Source: an uncultured beta proteobacterium
GTDB taxonomy: Bacteria > Pseudomonadota > Gammaproteobacteria > Burkholderiales > Burkholderiaceae_C
Assembly: GCA_903886275.1 (NCBI GenBank)
Contig: CAISLN010000037.1
Span: 1 to 61,018, forward strand
DNA length: 61,018 nucleotides
Direction: 5' to 3'
The notes beneath the pieces were generated by a model. It worked only from the letters and a program-made list of their open reading frames with translations, was not told the origin of the DNA and searched no databases. Both the position numbers and the translations under genes were made by a program. The first letter of the stretch is position 1. Every line of letters starts with the position of its first letter. Positions 26,167 to 35,147 of this stretch are shown here, piece by piece.

Positions 26167-28218
26167 TTAGCGGCCCAGCGTTTGGATCATGGTGTCGAAA
26201 ATGCTTTGCGCAATCTGGATCATCTTGGCCGAGGCTTGGTAGGCCTGCTGGTATTGCAGCAGCTTGGCGGCTTCCTCGTCCAAATTGACGCCGGTGACGC
26301 CGGTGAGATCTTTTTGTGCATTGGTGGCGATGTTGGTAGACACGGTGGCCGTGTAATTGGCACTTTGGGCGCGCACGCCGATTTGCGAGATCAGGCTGGC
26401 GTAGCCATCGCTCATGGGCGCGCCGTCAAACGAGTCTTTGTCGCGCAGGGCCATCATGGACATGGCATTGCCGCCGTTGAGTTTGGGGTCCACGCCGGTG
26501 GATTTGATGTTCTGCACCGTGAAGGTGTCGCCTTCCTTGGGCGCGCCCTGCAGCACCAAGGTCCAGGCATTGGGCGTGCCGGCACCCTGAATCTTGTCGC
26601 CGGAAGTGAACGCAATGTTGGTGCCGGTGGGATCGTCGCTGCGCTTGTAGCTTGCGCCCACGGTCGCGGTGGCGGCCTTGAAGGTGATGGTGACCGGCAC
26701 AAGGCCTGCCATGAGCGATGGCTTTAAGCCGGCAGACAAGGAGCTGAGTTGCAGGCTGCCGTTATTGGCCGAACCCATATTTCCGACGACGGTGCTGGCC
26801 ACGGCCAGCGAGGCCGGCGTGGAAAACTCACGCTGGATATTGCTGGCGGCGCTGGCAAAGGGTTTGAGGTAGAAGCGGTCGCCGGCAGCGGCGCCGGAGA
26901 GGTTGGTCAGGGTCAGTCCGTCGAAGGTGATAGGTGTCGCCGTGTCCTTCGGGTTGAAGATGTGCGGCACGGTCGGATTGGCCGGATCGACCGGTACGAT
27001 GGCGCCATCCGACAGGCGGGTGATGGTGACCTGGGTCGCAGAGAGTACGCTCACCTGGTAATCGGAGGCGACAAAGTCGCTGGCGCCCCTGCTGGTCGCG
27101 CTGAGCGCACTGATAGCCAGCGTCAGGTCGGCCGCGGTATTGCTGCCCAATGTGACGCTGCCGGTGTTGGGCGTGGCAGGGGCTTTGGGCGCCAGGATAT
27201 TGGTCCCGGCAGTGCTCACGCTGACCGTGGAAAACAGGGCGCCGCCGGGCTGGCCATTCAGGTCCAGGCCCAGCGCATGCTGGTCGTTCATGCTGGTGGT
27301 TATCGTGGTGGTCAGGCGCCCCAACAGGTTGCGGCCTTCGACCAGGTCGTTGTTCTGGAAGCGCAGCAGGCCGGAGATCTCGCCACCGCCGAGCTGGTTT
27401 TCATCCATCGCGACCCTTGTGCTGCTGTTGGCGCCCGCCTGCGTGATGTAGAGCTTGCTCTGGTTGGGGTCGCCGAAATCGTTCTTGTCGGCAGACAGGG
27501 TGCTGGCCGTCGTGCCGAGCACCAGCGCCTGGCTGCCGCCTATGAAAATGCCCACCGTCCCGTCAGGGGCGGGAATGGAGGTGGTCTGCACATACTTGTT
27601 GATGGTAAGCACCAACTGGTCGCGCTTGTCCAGCAGGTCATTGGGGATTTGGCCATTGCCCTGCGCCCGCGCAATTTGCCCATTCACATCGGCAATGTTT
27701 TGCGCCAGCGTGTTGACTGCTCCGATCTTTTGGGCAATCGATTGACTGACACCGGTTTGCAAGTCGTCCAGGCTTTGTGAGGCTGCGCGCATGCGGCGTG
27801 CCGTCTCATCGATGCGGGTCAGGGCCACGGTGCGGGCCGTCAGGTCGGTGGGGGCGCTCGCCACATCGGAGAATGCATTGAGCATGTCGTTGATCGAGGC
27901 GCCTATGCCGTTGGTGCCGCCCTGGAAAATCGTGCTCAGTTGCGCCAGTTGGTCTGAGCGCGTTTGGTCGGCGGACTGGTTGGCCGCTGCCAAGGTACTT
28001 TGCCGGGTCAGGAAAACGTTGTAGTTGCGCGCGATGGTCTCCACGCTGACACCCTTGCCAATATAGCCGGCACCGGTGAACTGACCCTGCACGGTGGTCT
28101 GAATGGCGCTCTGGCGCGAGTAACCGACCGTGTTGACATTGGCAATATTGTTGCCAATGGTCTGCAGGGCGACCAGGTTGGCATTCAGCGCCGAGGTGCC
28201 GATATTGAGAATGCCCAT
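26167..28218 (-). CDS. flgK: Flagellar hook-associated protein FlgK (HAP1)
   Basis: First junction protein on the hook tip. 683 residues. The N-terminus LNIGTSALNANLVALQTIGNNIANVNTVGYSRQ carries the rod/hook/HAP motif, and the C-terminus GVNLDEEAAKLLQYQQAYQASAKMIQIAQ matches the FlgK D0 helix. The long central region holds the surface-exposed domains. ATG 28218 lies 11 bases downstream of the flgJ stop, so it is cotranscribed. Confidence 0.96.
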   Translation of the reverse strand: MGILNIGTSALNANLVALQTIGNNIANVNTVGYSRQSAIQTTVQGQFTGAGYIGKGVSVETIARNYNVFLTRQSTLAAANQSADQTRSDQLAQLSTIFQGGTNGIGASINDMLNAFSDVASAPTDLTARTVALTRIDETARRMRAASQSLDDLQTGVSQSIAQKIGAVNTLAQNIADVNGQIARAQGNGQIPNDLLDKRDQLVLTINKYVQTTSIPAPDGTVGIFIGGSQALVLGTTASTLSADKNDFGDPNQSKLYITQAGANSSTRVAMDENQLGGGEISGLLRFQNNDLVEGRNLLGRLTTTITTSMNDQHALGLDLNGQPGGALFSTVSVSTAGTNILAPKAPATPNTGSVTLGSNTAADLTLAISALSATSRGASDFVASDYQVSVLSATQVTITRLSDGAIVPVDPANPTVPHIFNPKDTATPITFDGLTLTNLSGAAAGDRFYLKPFASAASNIQREFSTPASLAVASTVVGNMGSANNGSLQLSSLSAGLKPSLMAGLVPVTITFKAATATVGASYKRSDDPTGTNIAFTSGDKIQGAGTPNAWTLVLQGAPKEGDTFTVQNIKSTGVDPKLNGGNAMSMMALRDKDSFDGAPMSDGYASLISQIGVRAQSANYTATVSTNIATNAQKDLTGVTGVNLDEEAAKLLQYQQAYQASAKMIQIAQSIFDTMIQTLGR

Positions 28219-28229
28219 GGCCCAGGTTC

Positions 28230-29168
28230 CTAGACCTGTACGCGCCGCATCTGCAGCGTGGCGTTGATGGCCCTGCTTAGCTTGGCGGCGTAATCTGGAT
28301 CGGTGGCATAGCCGGCCTTTTGCAGACCGCTGGCAAAGGCCTGGGGCGATTGGGTCTGCAGCTTGGCCTGGGCATAGCGCGGGCTGTCGCCAATGAGCTT
28401 GGCGTAGTCCTTGAACGACTCCTCATAGGAGCCGTAGGCGCGGAACTTGGCGAGTTTCTTCTCCGCCACGCCATTGCTGTATTCGGTGGTGGTGACCTCT
28501 GCGACCTTGCCGGTCCAGCCTGCGGTGGCCTTGATGCCAAACAGGTTGAAGGAGGGTGCACCGCCCTTTTGCTTGATCTCGTGTTTGCCCCAGGCGGTCT
28601 CGTGTCCGGCCTGGCCAATCATGTAGCTCGAAGGGATGCCGGTTTCTTTTTCCACCTTGGCAGCCGCATCCGACAGCTTGCTGACAAACTCCAACTGGCC
28701 TGCGGTCGGGGCCCTACCGGTCTTGCCAATGGAGCCGACGGCTGGCGCGGCAATGGTGGCTGGGACCTTGGGCAGGGCCGTGGGCAGGGCCGAGGGCAAT
28801 GCCTTGGGTTCGGTCGCGCCCTGCGCGGCATCGCTGGCGGCACCTGCCTGGCGGGTAAGTTGGGCTGCGATCAGTTCCGACAGGCCGCCGGGCTGGCCCG
28901 ACATCTGCACCGCAAACTGCTGGTCCAGCAGGTCGGTGCCCAGGTCGGCTCCGGCATTGTCCATCTCGCCGGACTTCATGGCGGCATTGGCGTCGCGCAT
29001 GCTTTTGAGCAGCTCCTTCATGAACATGGACTCAAACTGCTTGGCGGTTTCCTTGATGGCCTGTGGGCTGCCGGTGCCGGCCGCCATTTTCAGATTGCCC
29101 AGCGACTGCGCATCGGCCGCCAGGCCCTGGTTGAACGAGGATGTTCCGTTGATCGATCCGTAGCTCAT
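28230..29168 (-). CDS. flgJ: Flagellar rod assembly protein / peptidoglycan hydrolase FlgJ
   Basis: 312 residues. The N-terminal ~110 residues are the rod-binding domain (AKQFESMFMKELLKSMRDANAAMKSGEMDN region). A Pro/Ala-rich linker follows, then a C-terminal glucosaminidase domain (SYMIGQAGHETAWGKHEI with the catalytic-type Glu, NLFGIKAT, and FRAYGSYEESFKDYAKL). It caps the growing rod and opens the peptidoglycan. The start codon is one base from the flgI stop. Confidence 0.95.
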   Translation of the reverse strand: MSYGSINGTSSFNQGLAADAQSLGNLKMAAGTGSPQAIKETAKQFESMFMKELLKSMRDANAAMKSGEMDNAGADLGTDLLDQQFAVQMSGQPGGLSELIAAQLTRQAGAASDAAQGATEPKALPSALPTALPKVPATIAAPAVGSIGKTGRAPTAGQLEFVSKLSDAAAKVEKETGIPSSYMIGQAGHETAWGKHEIKQKGGAPSFNLFGIKATAGWTGKVAEVTTTEYSNGVAEKKLAKFRAYGSYEESFKDYAKLIGDSPRYAQAKLQTQSPQAFASGLQKAGYATDPDYAAKLSRAINATLQMRRVQV

Positions 29169-29169
29169 G

Positions 29170-30330
29170 TCAGATCACCTCCAATTCCGCATTAAGGGCA
29201 CCGGCCGACTTGATGGCTTGCAGAATGGCCAGCAGGTCCTGCGGCGTGGCGCCCAGAGAGTTCAACGCCTTGACCACCTCGGAGAGTTGTGCGGCGGCCG
29301 GAATGAGGATGAGCTTGCCGGGCTCGGCCTTGATGTCGATGCTGGCCTTCTCGGTCACCGTGGTCGTGCCGTTCGAGAACGCATTGGGCTGGCTCACCGA
29401 AGGGGTGGAGGAGATGCTGATGGACAGGTTGCCGTGGGCAATGGCGCAGGCGCCCAAGGTCACCGCCTGGTTGAGCACGATGGAGCCGGTGCGCGCATTG
29501 ATGATGACCTTTGCCGATTGGACCGAGGATTCCACCGCCAGCTCTTCCATCTCGGCAATAAAGCTGACGCGCTCGTTGGGTCCCGAGGGTGCCTGCACCT
29601 GCACCGTGCGGCCGTCCAGCGCCATTGCCACGCCGGCACCAAAGCGCTGGTTCACGGCAGCGGCCACCTTGCGGGCGGTCTGGAAGTCCGAGGCGTTGAG
29701 CGACAGGCTGATGCTGTTGCCCTCCAACAGGGAGGTGGGCACCGAGCGTTCTACCTGGGCGCCGTCCGGAATGCGGCCCACGCTCAAGTGGTTGACGGTG
29801 ACCTTGCTGCCGCCGGCGGAGGCGCCGGCGCCCGCCACGATCAGATTGCCCTGGGCCATGGCATAGACCTCGCCGTCCACGCCCTTGAGCGGAGTGGCGA
29901 TCAGGGTGCCGCCCTTGAGCGATTTGGAATTGCCGACCGAAGACACATTGATGTCCAGTGTCTGGCCGGGCCGTGCAAAGGCTGGCAGCTGGGCGGTGAC
30001 CAGCACGGCGGCGACGTTCTTCATTTGCAGCTGGCTGAGCTGGGCCGCCGGTAGCGTCATGCCGAGCTGGCGCAGGTAGTTCGACAGGCCCTGGGTGGTG
30101 TAGGGCATTTGCGTGGTCTGGTCGCCCGTGCCGTCGAGTCCCACGATCAGGCCAAAGCCACTCAATTGGTTGCTTCTAACACCCTCAATGGAGGCGATTT
30201 CTTTGATGCGGCCGGCCTGGGCGCTGGCGCCAAAGAGCAGGGCGAACAGGGTGAATGCCACAAGCACCAGGGACTTCAGCAGCAGCTGCTGCTGGCCGGT
30301 GCCTGTAAATACTTGCGTCTGGATTTTCAT
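29170..30330 (-). CDS. flgI: Flagellar P-ring protein FlgI
   Basis: Forms the periplasmic P-ring bushing around the rod. 386 residues from ATG 30330 (MKIQTQVFTG), with a cleavable signal peptide (SLVLVAFTLFALLFGASAQA) followed by GRIKEIASIEGVRSNQLSGFGLIVGL, the conserved mature start. PLKGVDGEVYAMAQGNLIVAG and LGATPQDLLAILQAIKSAGAL are family motifs. The frame extends to 30384, but those residues precede the signal peptide. It follows flgH by 66 bases. Confidence 0.95.
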   Translation of the reverse strand: MKIQTQVFTGTGQQQLLLKSLVLVAFTLFALLFGASAQAGRIKEIASIEGVRSNQLSGFGLIVGLDGTGDQTTQMPYTTQGLSNYLRQLGMTLPAAQLSQLQMKNVAAVLVTAQLPAFARPGQTLDINVSSVGNSKSLKGGTLIATPLKGVDGEVYAMAQGNLIVAGAGASAGGSKVTVNHLSVGRIPDGAQVERSVPTSLLEGNSISLSLNASDFQTARKVAAAVNQRFGAGVAMALDGRTVQVQAPSGPNERVSFIAEMEELAVESSVQSAKVIINARTGSIVLNQAVTLGACAIAHGNLSISISSTPSVSQPNAFSNGTTTVTEKASIDIKAEPGKLILIPAAAQLSEVVKALNSLGATPQDLLAILQAIKSAGALNAELEVI

Positions 30331-30396
30331 TGTGCGGAGCCGGTAACGGGGGGATTCGACGGAATCCTTTACCCCTCGGCACAATTCTGGAGTTCT

Positions 30397-31113
30397 TTAG
30401 AACGGGTTAAAGCTCAAAAAGAAGCGGGATAACCAGCCAACTGTTTGCGCTTCGCCCTGGGCGCCGCGCCCGCGCGACTCGACCCGCACATTGGCCACCT
30501 GGGTCGAGCTGATCATGTTGTTGGGCTGCAAGAGGCGCGGGTCTACCGTGCCAGAGAAGCGCATCACGTCCACGTTTTGGTTCACGCCGATCTGCTTTTC
30601 GCCCGCCACGATCAGGTTGCCATTGGGCAGCACCTCGATCACGGTGGTGGTAATCGAGCCGGTAAAGGTATTGGCCGACTGGGTGCCACCCTTGCCAGAG
30701 AAGTCGTTGTTGGTGGATGCCGCCATGTTCAGGTTGAGCAGGTCTACCCCGATCAGTCCATTGAGCGGAGCGGTTTTCAGGGTGTTGTCCGAACTGGTGT
30801 TGCGGTTCACGGTGGAGCCGCTGACCTGGCTGGCGGCCAGACTTTCGACAATCTGGATGGTGACGATATCGCCCAGCAAGCGGGCCCGGCTGTCTTCAAA
30901 GGCCGGGCGGTAGCTGGACTGCTGGAACAGGCTGCCGTTGGCTGGCTTGCGCTGCGCAGCAACGGGCAGGACGGGAGGTGTGGCCTTGGGTTCGGCAAAG
31001 TCCACCACTACTTTTTGCGGCAGGGGCGCGCAGGCGGCGCACAACGCCAGGCCCAGAGCGCCGGCCGTGCGGCGAGCCAGGTTGCGGGTGGAAGATGTCA
31101 TGGAGTGTCTCAT
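30397..31113 (-). CDS. flgH: Flagellar L-ring lipoprotein FlgH
   Basis: Forms the outer-membrane L-ring. About 238 residues, with a signal sequence ending in a lipobox-like ALCAAC near residue 28 (counting from 31113). Family motifs are LLGDIVTIQIVESLAAS and PNGNLIVAGEKQIGVNQ, and the C-terminal RFFLSFNPF. ATG 31113 and ATG 31101 (four codons later) are both possible; neither has a strong ribosome site. Confidence 0.94.
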   Translation of the reverse strand: MRHSMTSSTRNLARRTAGALGLALCAACAPLPQKVVVDFAEPKATPPVLPVAAQRKPANGSLFQQSSYRPAFEDSRARLLGDIVTIQIVESLAASQVSGSTVNRNTSSDNTLKTAPLNGLIGVDLLNLNMAASTNNDFSGKGGTQSANTFTGSITTTVIEVLPNGNLIVAGEKQIGVNQNVDVMRFSGTVDPRLLQPNNMISSTQVANVRVESRGRGAQGEAQTVGWLSRFFLSFNPF

Positions 31114-31134
31114 TCGGTGGGTGCGGGCCTTGGC

Positions 31135-31917
31135 CTAGAGCTGGGACAGCTTTTGCAGCATCTGGTCGGAGGTGGTGATGGCCTTGGAGTTCATTTCATA
31201 GGCGCGCTGGGTCTGGATCATGCTGACGAGTTCCTGCACCACGTTGACGTTCGAGGTTTCTACAAAGCCCGACATGATGCTGCCCAGGCCGTTGGCGCCG
31301 GCGGTTCCGGCATTGGGCTGGCCGGAGGCTGCGCTTTCTTGGTACAGGTTCTGGCCCTTGGGTTCCAGACCAGCCGGATTGACAAAGCTGGCCAGGGTGA
31401 TGGTGCCAATATTCTGCGGCGCCACGGTGCCGGGAATGCTGGCTGTGACGGTGCCGTTGGCGGCTACCGACAAATTGGTGGCGTTGGACGGTACGGTGAC
31501 GCCGCCCTGCACCAAGAGGCCGCTGGCATTGACCATGCGGCCCTGGCTGTCGAGCTGGAACGAGCCGTCGCGGGTGTAGCCGGTGGTGCCGTCGGGCATG
31601 GTGACTTGGAAGAAGCCGTTGCCCTGCACCGCCATGTCCAGGTTGTTGCTGGTTTGCTGCAAGCTGCCCTGGGAGAAATTGCGGCTGGTGGCCACGGTGC
31701 GCACGCCCAGTCCGACCTGCAGCCCGGTGGGCAGGGTGCTTTGCTCGGCGGTGTTGGAGCCGACCTGGCGCAGGTTCTGGTACATCAGGTCCTCGAACAC
31801 CGCATGGGCCTTCTTGAAGCCGTTGGTGGAGACATTGGCCAGGTTGTTGGAAATCACGTCCAGCTGCATTTGCTGGGCTTCCATGCCGGTCTTGGAGATC
31901 CAGAGAGAGTTGATCAT
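31135..31917 (-). CDS. flgG: Flagellar distal rod protein FlgG
   Basis: 260 residues, the standard FlgG length. N-terminal SLWISKTGMEAQQMQLDVISNN and LANVSTNGFKKAHAVFEDLM, with the rod motif ANVSTNGFK. The C-terminal MIQTQRAYEMNSKAITTSDQ is the D0 helix common to axial proteins. ATG 31917 is set by AGGAGG 6 bases upstream; the frame runs on to 31953 without similarity. It forms the distal rod that passes the L and P rings. Confidence 0.96.
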   Translation of the reverse strand: MINSLWISKTGMEAQQMQLDVISNNLANVSTNGFKKAHAVFEDLMYQNLRQVGSNTAEQSTLPTGLQVGLGVRTVATSRNFSQGSLQQTSNNLDMAVQGNGFFQVTMPDGTTGYTRDGSFQLDSQGRMVNASGLLVQGGVTVPSNATNLSVAANGTVTASIPGTVAPQNIGTITLASFVNPAGLEPKGQNLYQESAASGQPNAGTAGANGLGSIMSGFVETSNVNVVQELVSMIQTQRAYEMNSKAITTSDQMLQKLSQL

Positions 31918-31955
31918 GTTATGCCTCCTGTAGAGCCGCCTCAAAGGAGGCATGC

Positions 31956-31994
31956 GCCCCCTTTGGGGGCAGCGAATGAATATGAGCGTGGGGG
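31956..31994. repeat. Dispersed palindromic intergenic sequence between flgG and flgF
   Basis: GCCCCC-TTT-GGGGGC (31956-31970) is a perfect palindrome, followed by AGCGAATGAATATGAGCGTGGGGG. A related string, GGGCAGCGA...GAGCGTGGGGG, occurs at 3687-3708 at the priA-rep boundary. The pattern resembles short intergenic repeats seen throughout Comamonadaceae genomes, but this is from memory. Confidence 0.5.
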
Positions 31995-32018
31995 TTCACG
32001 GCTTTTCCTTATGGAGGG

Positions 32019-32759
32019 TTAGCCTTGAAGGCCTAGCAGTTGCGCGGCAGAACGGTCGTTGGCCTCGGCGGTGGTCATCAGCTTGGTCTGGGCCTCGAAC
32101 TGGCGCGCCGTCTGGATCATGCCGACCATGGTCTCGATGGCGTTCACGTTGGAGCCCTCCAACACGCCCACATGCAGGCGCGCCGTCTCGTCGTTGTTGA
32201 GCGGGTCACCCGAATAGCTGCGAAACAGCCCGTCATCGCCGCGCTTGAGCGGGTCCTCTGCGGTGGGGGTCACTTGCTTGAGCCTGCTCAGCACCGCGAT
32301 CGGCTGGCCCGGTGCCTTGGCGCTGACGCTGCCGTCGTTGCTGAGGGTCACATCGGCGCCGGGTGGCACCGTGATGGTGGAGCCGCCGACATCCAGCACA
32401 GGCAGACCGGTGGCGGTCTTCAGCGTGCCGTCCTGCGCGATCTCAAAACTGCCGTTGCGGGTGTAGGCCTCGTTGCCGTCCAGGCCCTGCACCGCAAACC
32501 AGCTCTTGTCGGTGGTCATGGCATCGAGCGCCCGGTTGGTTTGTTGGGCCATGCCGGGCTTGTCCAAAAATCCGGCCGTGGCTTCCACCGCAAACACGCG
32601 GGTGCTGGCGCCTTCGCCGACCAGAGGCACGGAGCGGTAGGTCTCCAACTGGGCGCGAAAGCCGTTGGTCGATGCGTTGGCCAGGTTGGAAGAAAGAACC
32701 GCCTGCCGACTGGCGGCCGCATTGGCCCCGGTCATGGCGGTGTAGATCAGGCGATCCAT
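32019..32759 (-). CDS. flgF: Flagellar proximal rod protein FlgF
   Basis: 246 residues, usual for FlgF. N-terminal MDRLIYTAMTGANAAASRQAVLSSN with LANASTNGFRAQLETYRSVP, and the C-terminal MIQTARQFEAQTKLMTTAEANDR. Builds the proximal rod with FlgB and FlgC. ATG 32759 is 13 bases after the flgE stop. About 100 bases with the palindromic repeat separate it from flgG. Confidence 0.95.
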   Translation of the reverse strand: MDRLIYTAMTGANAAASRQAVLSSNLANASTNGFRAQLETYRSVPLVGEGASTRVFAVEATAGFLDKPGMAQQTNRALDAMTTDKSWFAVQGLDGNEAYTRNGSFEIAQDGTLKTATGLPVLDVGGSTITVPPGADVTLSNDGSVSAKAPGQPIAVLSRLKQVTPTAEDPLKRGDDGLFRSYSGDPLNNDETARLHVGVLEGSNVNAIETMVGMIQTARQFEAQTKLMTTAEANDRSAAQLLGLQG

Positions 32760-32772
32760 GCTTTAGCTCCGC

Positions 32773-34032
32773 TTAACGCAGGCTGACCAGGGTGGACATG
32801 ATTTGATCCTGGGTTTTGATGGTCTGGGCATTGGCCTGGTAATTGCGCTGCGCGGTCATCATGTTGACCAGTTCGGCGGTCAGGTCCACATTGGACTCTT
32901 CCACCGCGCCGCTGCGTACTTCACCAAAGTTGCCCACCGTGGGTTGGCCCAGCAAGGCCTCGCCGGACTTGTAGCTTGCCATGTATTCGCCACCGCCCGC
33001 GGGGCTGAGCCCCTGCACATTGCGGAAGTCGGCCAAGGCAATCATGCCGCCGGTCTTGAGGGTCTGGCCATTGGAGTAGCGGGTGCTGATGACACCCTTG
33101 TTGTCTATGGTCATGCCGGTGTACTGGCCCGACGTATAGCCGTCCTGCGCCAGGTTGGTCACCGCAAATGCGGTGCCGTACTGCGTGGCCTTGGAGACAT
33201 CAAGGTTGGCCGTGAATTTTCCAGGCGTTGCCGGCGCGCCAATTAGCAGGTTCGGGGTATTCAGCGTGATGGCTTGTGGAGTGGCGGGGCTGAGCAAACT
33301 GCCGTCGGTTTTGAAGCTCAGGGTGCTCACCGGAGTCGGCAGTGCAGTACCCGCAGCAACGGCCGCGACGGCATTCTTCGCCGCCGGTACGTTGTCATAG
33401 GCTTGCCAGGTGTCTTGCGCGCTTTTGACAAAGTACAGGCTCATGGGCGTACCTACGCCTTGCGAGTCGAAGGTGGTGAAAGAGGTACCGTATTGCGTGG
33501 CAGAGGTGGTGCTGGTGGCAATGGGTGCGCTGGCATCTAGATTGAACTCGGCCGTGATGGTGCCGGTTTTTTGTGCCGCAATCGGCGCTCCGGTGGGCAC
33601 GGAAAGTTTGACGGGTGTCTGGTCCACTTGTGCACCGTTGATGTCGGTCTTGTAGCCCATCAGGGAGGAGCCGGCGTTGTTGAGGATATTGCCGTCCTTG
33701 TCCAACTTGAACTGGCCGTCGCGCGAGAAGGCGATGGTGCCATCGGTTTTTTTCACCTGGTAGAAGCCGTCGCCATTGATGGCCAGGTCCAGGGTGTTGC
33801 CGGTGAGGCTGACATTGCCCTGGTTGAAGTTTTGCGAGATGGTGGCTTGCGACACGCCAATGCCGGCCAAGTGGGTGGTGCCACTGGCGCCAAGCGCTGA
33901 CTCAATGAGGTCGGAAAATTCGCTGCGCGAGGCCTTCATGCCCACGGTGTTGGCGTTGGCAATATTGTTCCCAATCACGTCCAGGTTTTGGCTGGCGGCG
34001 CTCAGGCCGGAGAGTCCTGTTTGAAAGCTCAT
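32773..34032 (-). CDS. flgE: Flagellar hook protein FlgE
   Basis: 419 residues from ATG 34032 (MSFQTGLSGLSAASQNLDVIG), with NNIANANTVGMKASRSEFSDL, the canonical hook N-terminus, and C-terminal LTAELVNMMTAQRNYQANAQTIKTQDQ. The central residues carry the exposed D1/D2 domains. Major subunit of the flexible hook; assembly needs the FlgD cap, whose gene lies 17 bases upstream. The open frame continues to 34248 through the flgD coding region and is not coding there. Confidence 0.96.
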   Translation of the reverse strand: MSFQTGLSGLSAASQNLDVIGNNIANANTVGMKASRSEFSDLIESALGASGTTHLAGIGVSQATISQNFNQGNVSLTGNTLDLAINGDGFYQVKKTDGTIAFSRDGQFKLDKDGNILNNAGSSLMGYKTDINGAQVDQTPVKLSVPTGAPIAAQKTGTITAEFNLDASAPIATSTTSATQYGTSFTTFDSQGVGTPMSLYFVKSAQDTWQAYDNVPAAKNAVAAVAAGTALPTPVSTLSFKTDGSLLSPATPQAITLNTPNLLIGAPATPGKFTANLDVSKATQYGTAFAVTNLAQDGYTSGQYTGMTIDNKGVISTRYSNGQTLKTGGMIALADFRNVQGLSPAGGGEYMASYKSGEALLGQPTVGNFGEVRSGAVEESNVDLTAELVNMMTAQRNYQANAQTIKTQDQIMSTLVSLR

Positions 34033-34049
34033 GGTGGTATTCCTTGTGG

Positions 34050-34697
34050 TTACAGAATGGATTTGATGGTGTTGTATTTGATGCTGGCGCCGCTCTTGAG
34101 CGCCAGGTTCATGGCGCCACTGCTGTCGGTGCCCACGGAGGCAATGGTGTCGCGCACCAGCGGCGTGGCCGTCACGGCGGTACTGCCTTGTTTTGCCGTG
34201 ATGCTGAAGGTGGGGCTGCCGGTGCCGGTGTACTTGGAGGCATCCCACTGGATGTTGTGGGTGCCGGCCGTCTGCGCGCCCATGTCGAACTGGTCTACCA
34301 CCGCGCCGCCCGGGCTGAGCACCTGTACCTGAACGCTGGTGGCGTCGGCGTCCAGGCTGACTGCAGCCGTGCCCACGCCGGCATTCACGCTCATGGTGCT
34401 GCCATCGGCCACCACCTGGTGGCCAATCATGCTGGCGCCCTGCATCACCTGCATCGAGGTGTACTGGGCCGACATGGAGGTAATGGTGTCGTTGAGCTGC
34501 TGTATGCCCGAGACGGTGTTGATTTGCGCAATCTGGCTGGTCATTTGCGCGTTGTCCATAGGATTCATCGGGTCCTGGTTGTTGAGCTGGGCCACCAACA
34601 GCTTTAAAAAGCGGTCGGTCTGGTCCTTGGCACTGGTGGTGCCCGAGAGTGCAGTGCTGGACGTTGCAGCGGTAGCGGAGGAGACGGCGGCGACCAT
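34050..34697 (-). CDS. flgD: Flagellar hook assembly (capping) protein FlgD
   Basis: 215 residues. The N-terminal FLKLLVAQLNNQDPMNPMDNAQMTSQIAQ motif region is the FlgD signature, followed by a beta-rich tudor/FnIII-like C-terminal domain (VLSPGGAVVDQFDMGAQTAGTHNI). It caps the growing hook and is not retained in the mature flagellum. ATG 34697, 17 bases after the flgC stop. Confidence 0.95.
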   Translation of the reverse strand: MVAAVSSATAATSSTALSGTTSAKDQTDRFLKLLVAQLNNQDPMNPMDNAQMTSQIAQINTVSGIQQLNDTITSMSAQYTSMQVMQGASMIGHQVVADGSTMSVNAGVGTAAVSLDADATSVQVQVLSPGGAVVDQFDMGAQTAGTHNIQWDASKYTGTGSPTFSITAKQGSTAVTATPLVRDTIASVGTDSSGAMNLALKSGASIKYNTIKSIL

Positions 34698-34714
34698 AGG
34701 ATTTCCTTTAAAAC

Positions 34715-35119
34715 TTATTGACCCATTTGCAGGGTTTTGAGCAACAGGGTCTTGGCGGTGTTCATCACCTCGACGTTATTTTGGTAAGAGCGCGAGGCGG
34801 AAATCATGTTCACCATTTCTTCCACCGGGTTCACATTCGACTGGGTCACATAGCCATCGGTGTCGGCCGAAGGGTGGGACGGGTTGTGCACGCGCTTGAG
34901 CGGCTCCTGGCTTTCGCGCACGTTGCTGACCTTGACGCCTGCGGACGCTTCCGAGCCCATGGGAACGGTCTCGAACACCACTTGGCGGGCCTTGTAACCC
35001 TTGCCATCCGGGCCGGCCACCGCGTCCGCATTGGCCAGATTGCTGGCCACCACGTTGAGGCGCTGGGCCTGCGAACTGATGGCGCTGCCAGAGACATTGA
35101 AGATGGAAAACATGGACAT
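34715..35119 (-). CDS. flgC: Flagellar proximal rod protein FlgC
   Basis: 134 residues, standard length. N-terminal FSIFNVSGSAISSQAQRLNVV and ASNLANADAV, then GKGYKARQVVFETVP, and C-terminal NPVEEMVNMISASRSYQNNVE. Proximal rod component. ATG 35119; an in-frame ATG two codons later (35113) also fits. It follows flgB by 28 bases. Confidence 0.95.
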   Translation of the reverse strand: MSMFSIFNVSGSAISSQAQRLNVVASNLANADAVAGPDGKGYKARQVVFETVPMGSEASAGVKVSNVRESQEPLKRVHNPSHPSADTDGYVTQSNVNPVEEMVNMISASRSYQNNVEVMNTAKTLLLKTLQMGQ

Positions 35120-35147
35120 GAGCGGCTCCTAATTTGGCGTGTCAGCG

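Noticed and set aside
34033..34248. N-terminal extension of the FlgE frame
   Set aside because: It runs through the 3' end of flgD and is His/Gln/Arg-rich; ATG 34032 gives the canonical hook N-terminus.
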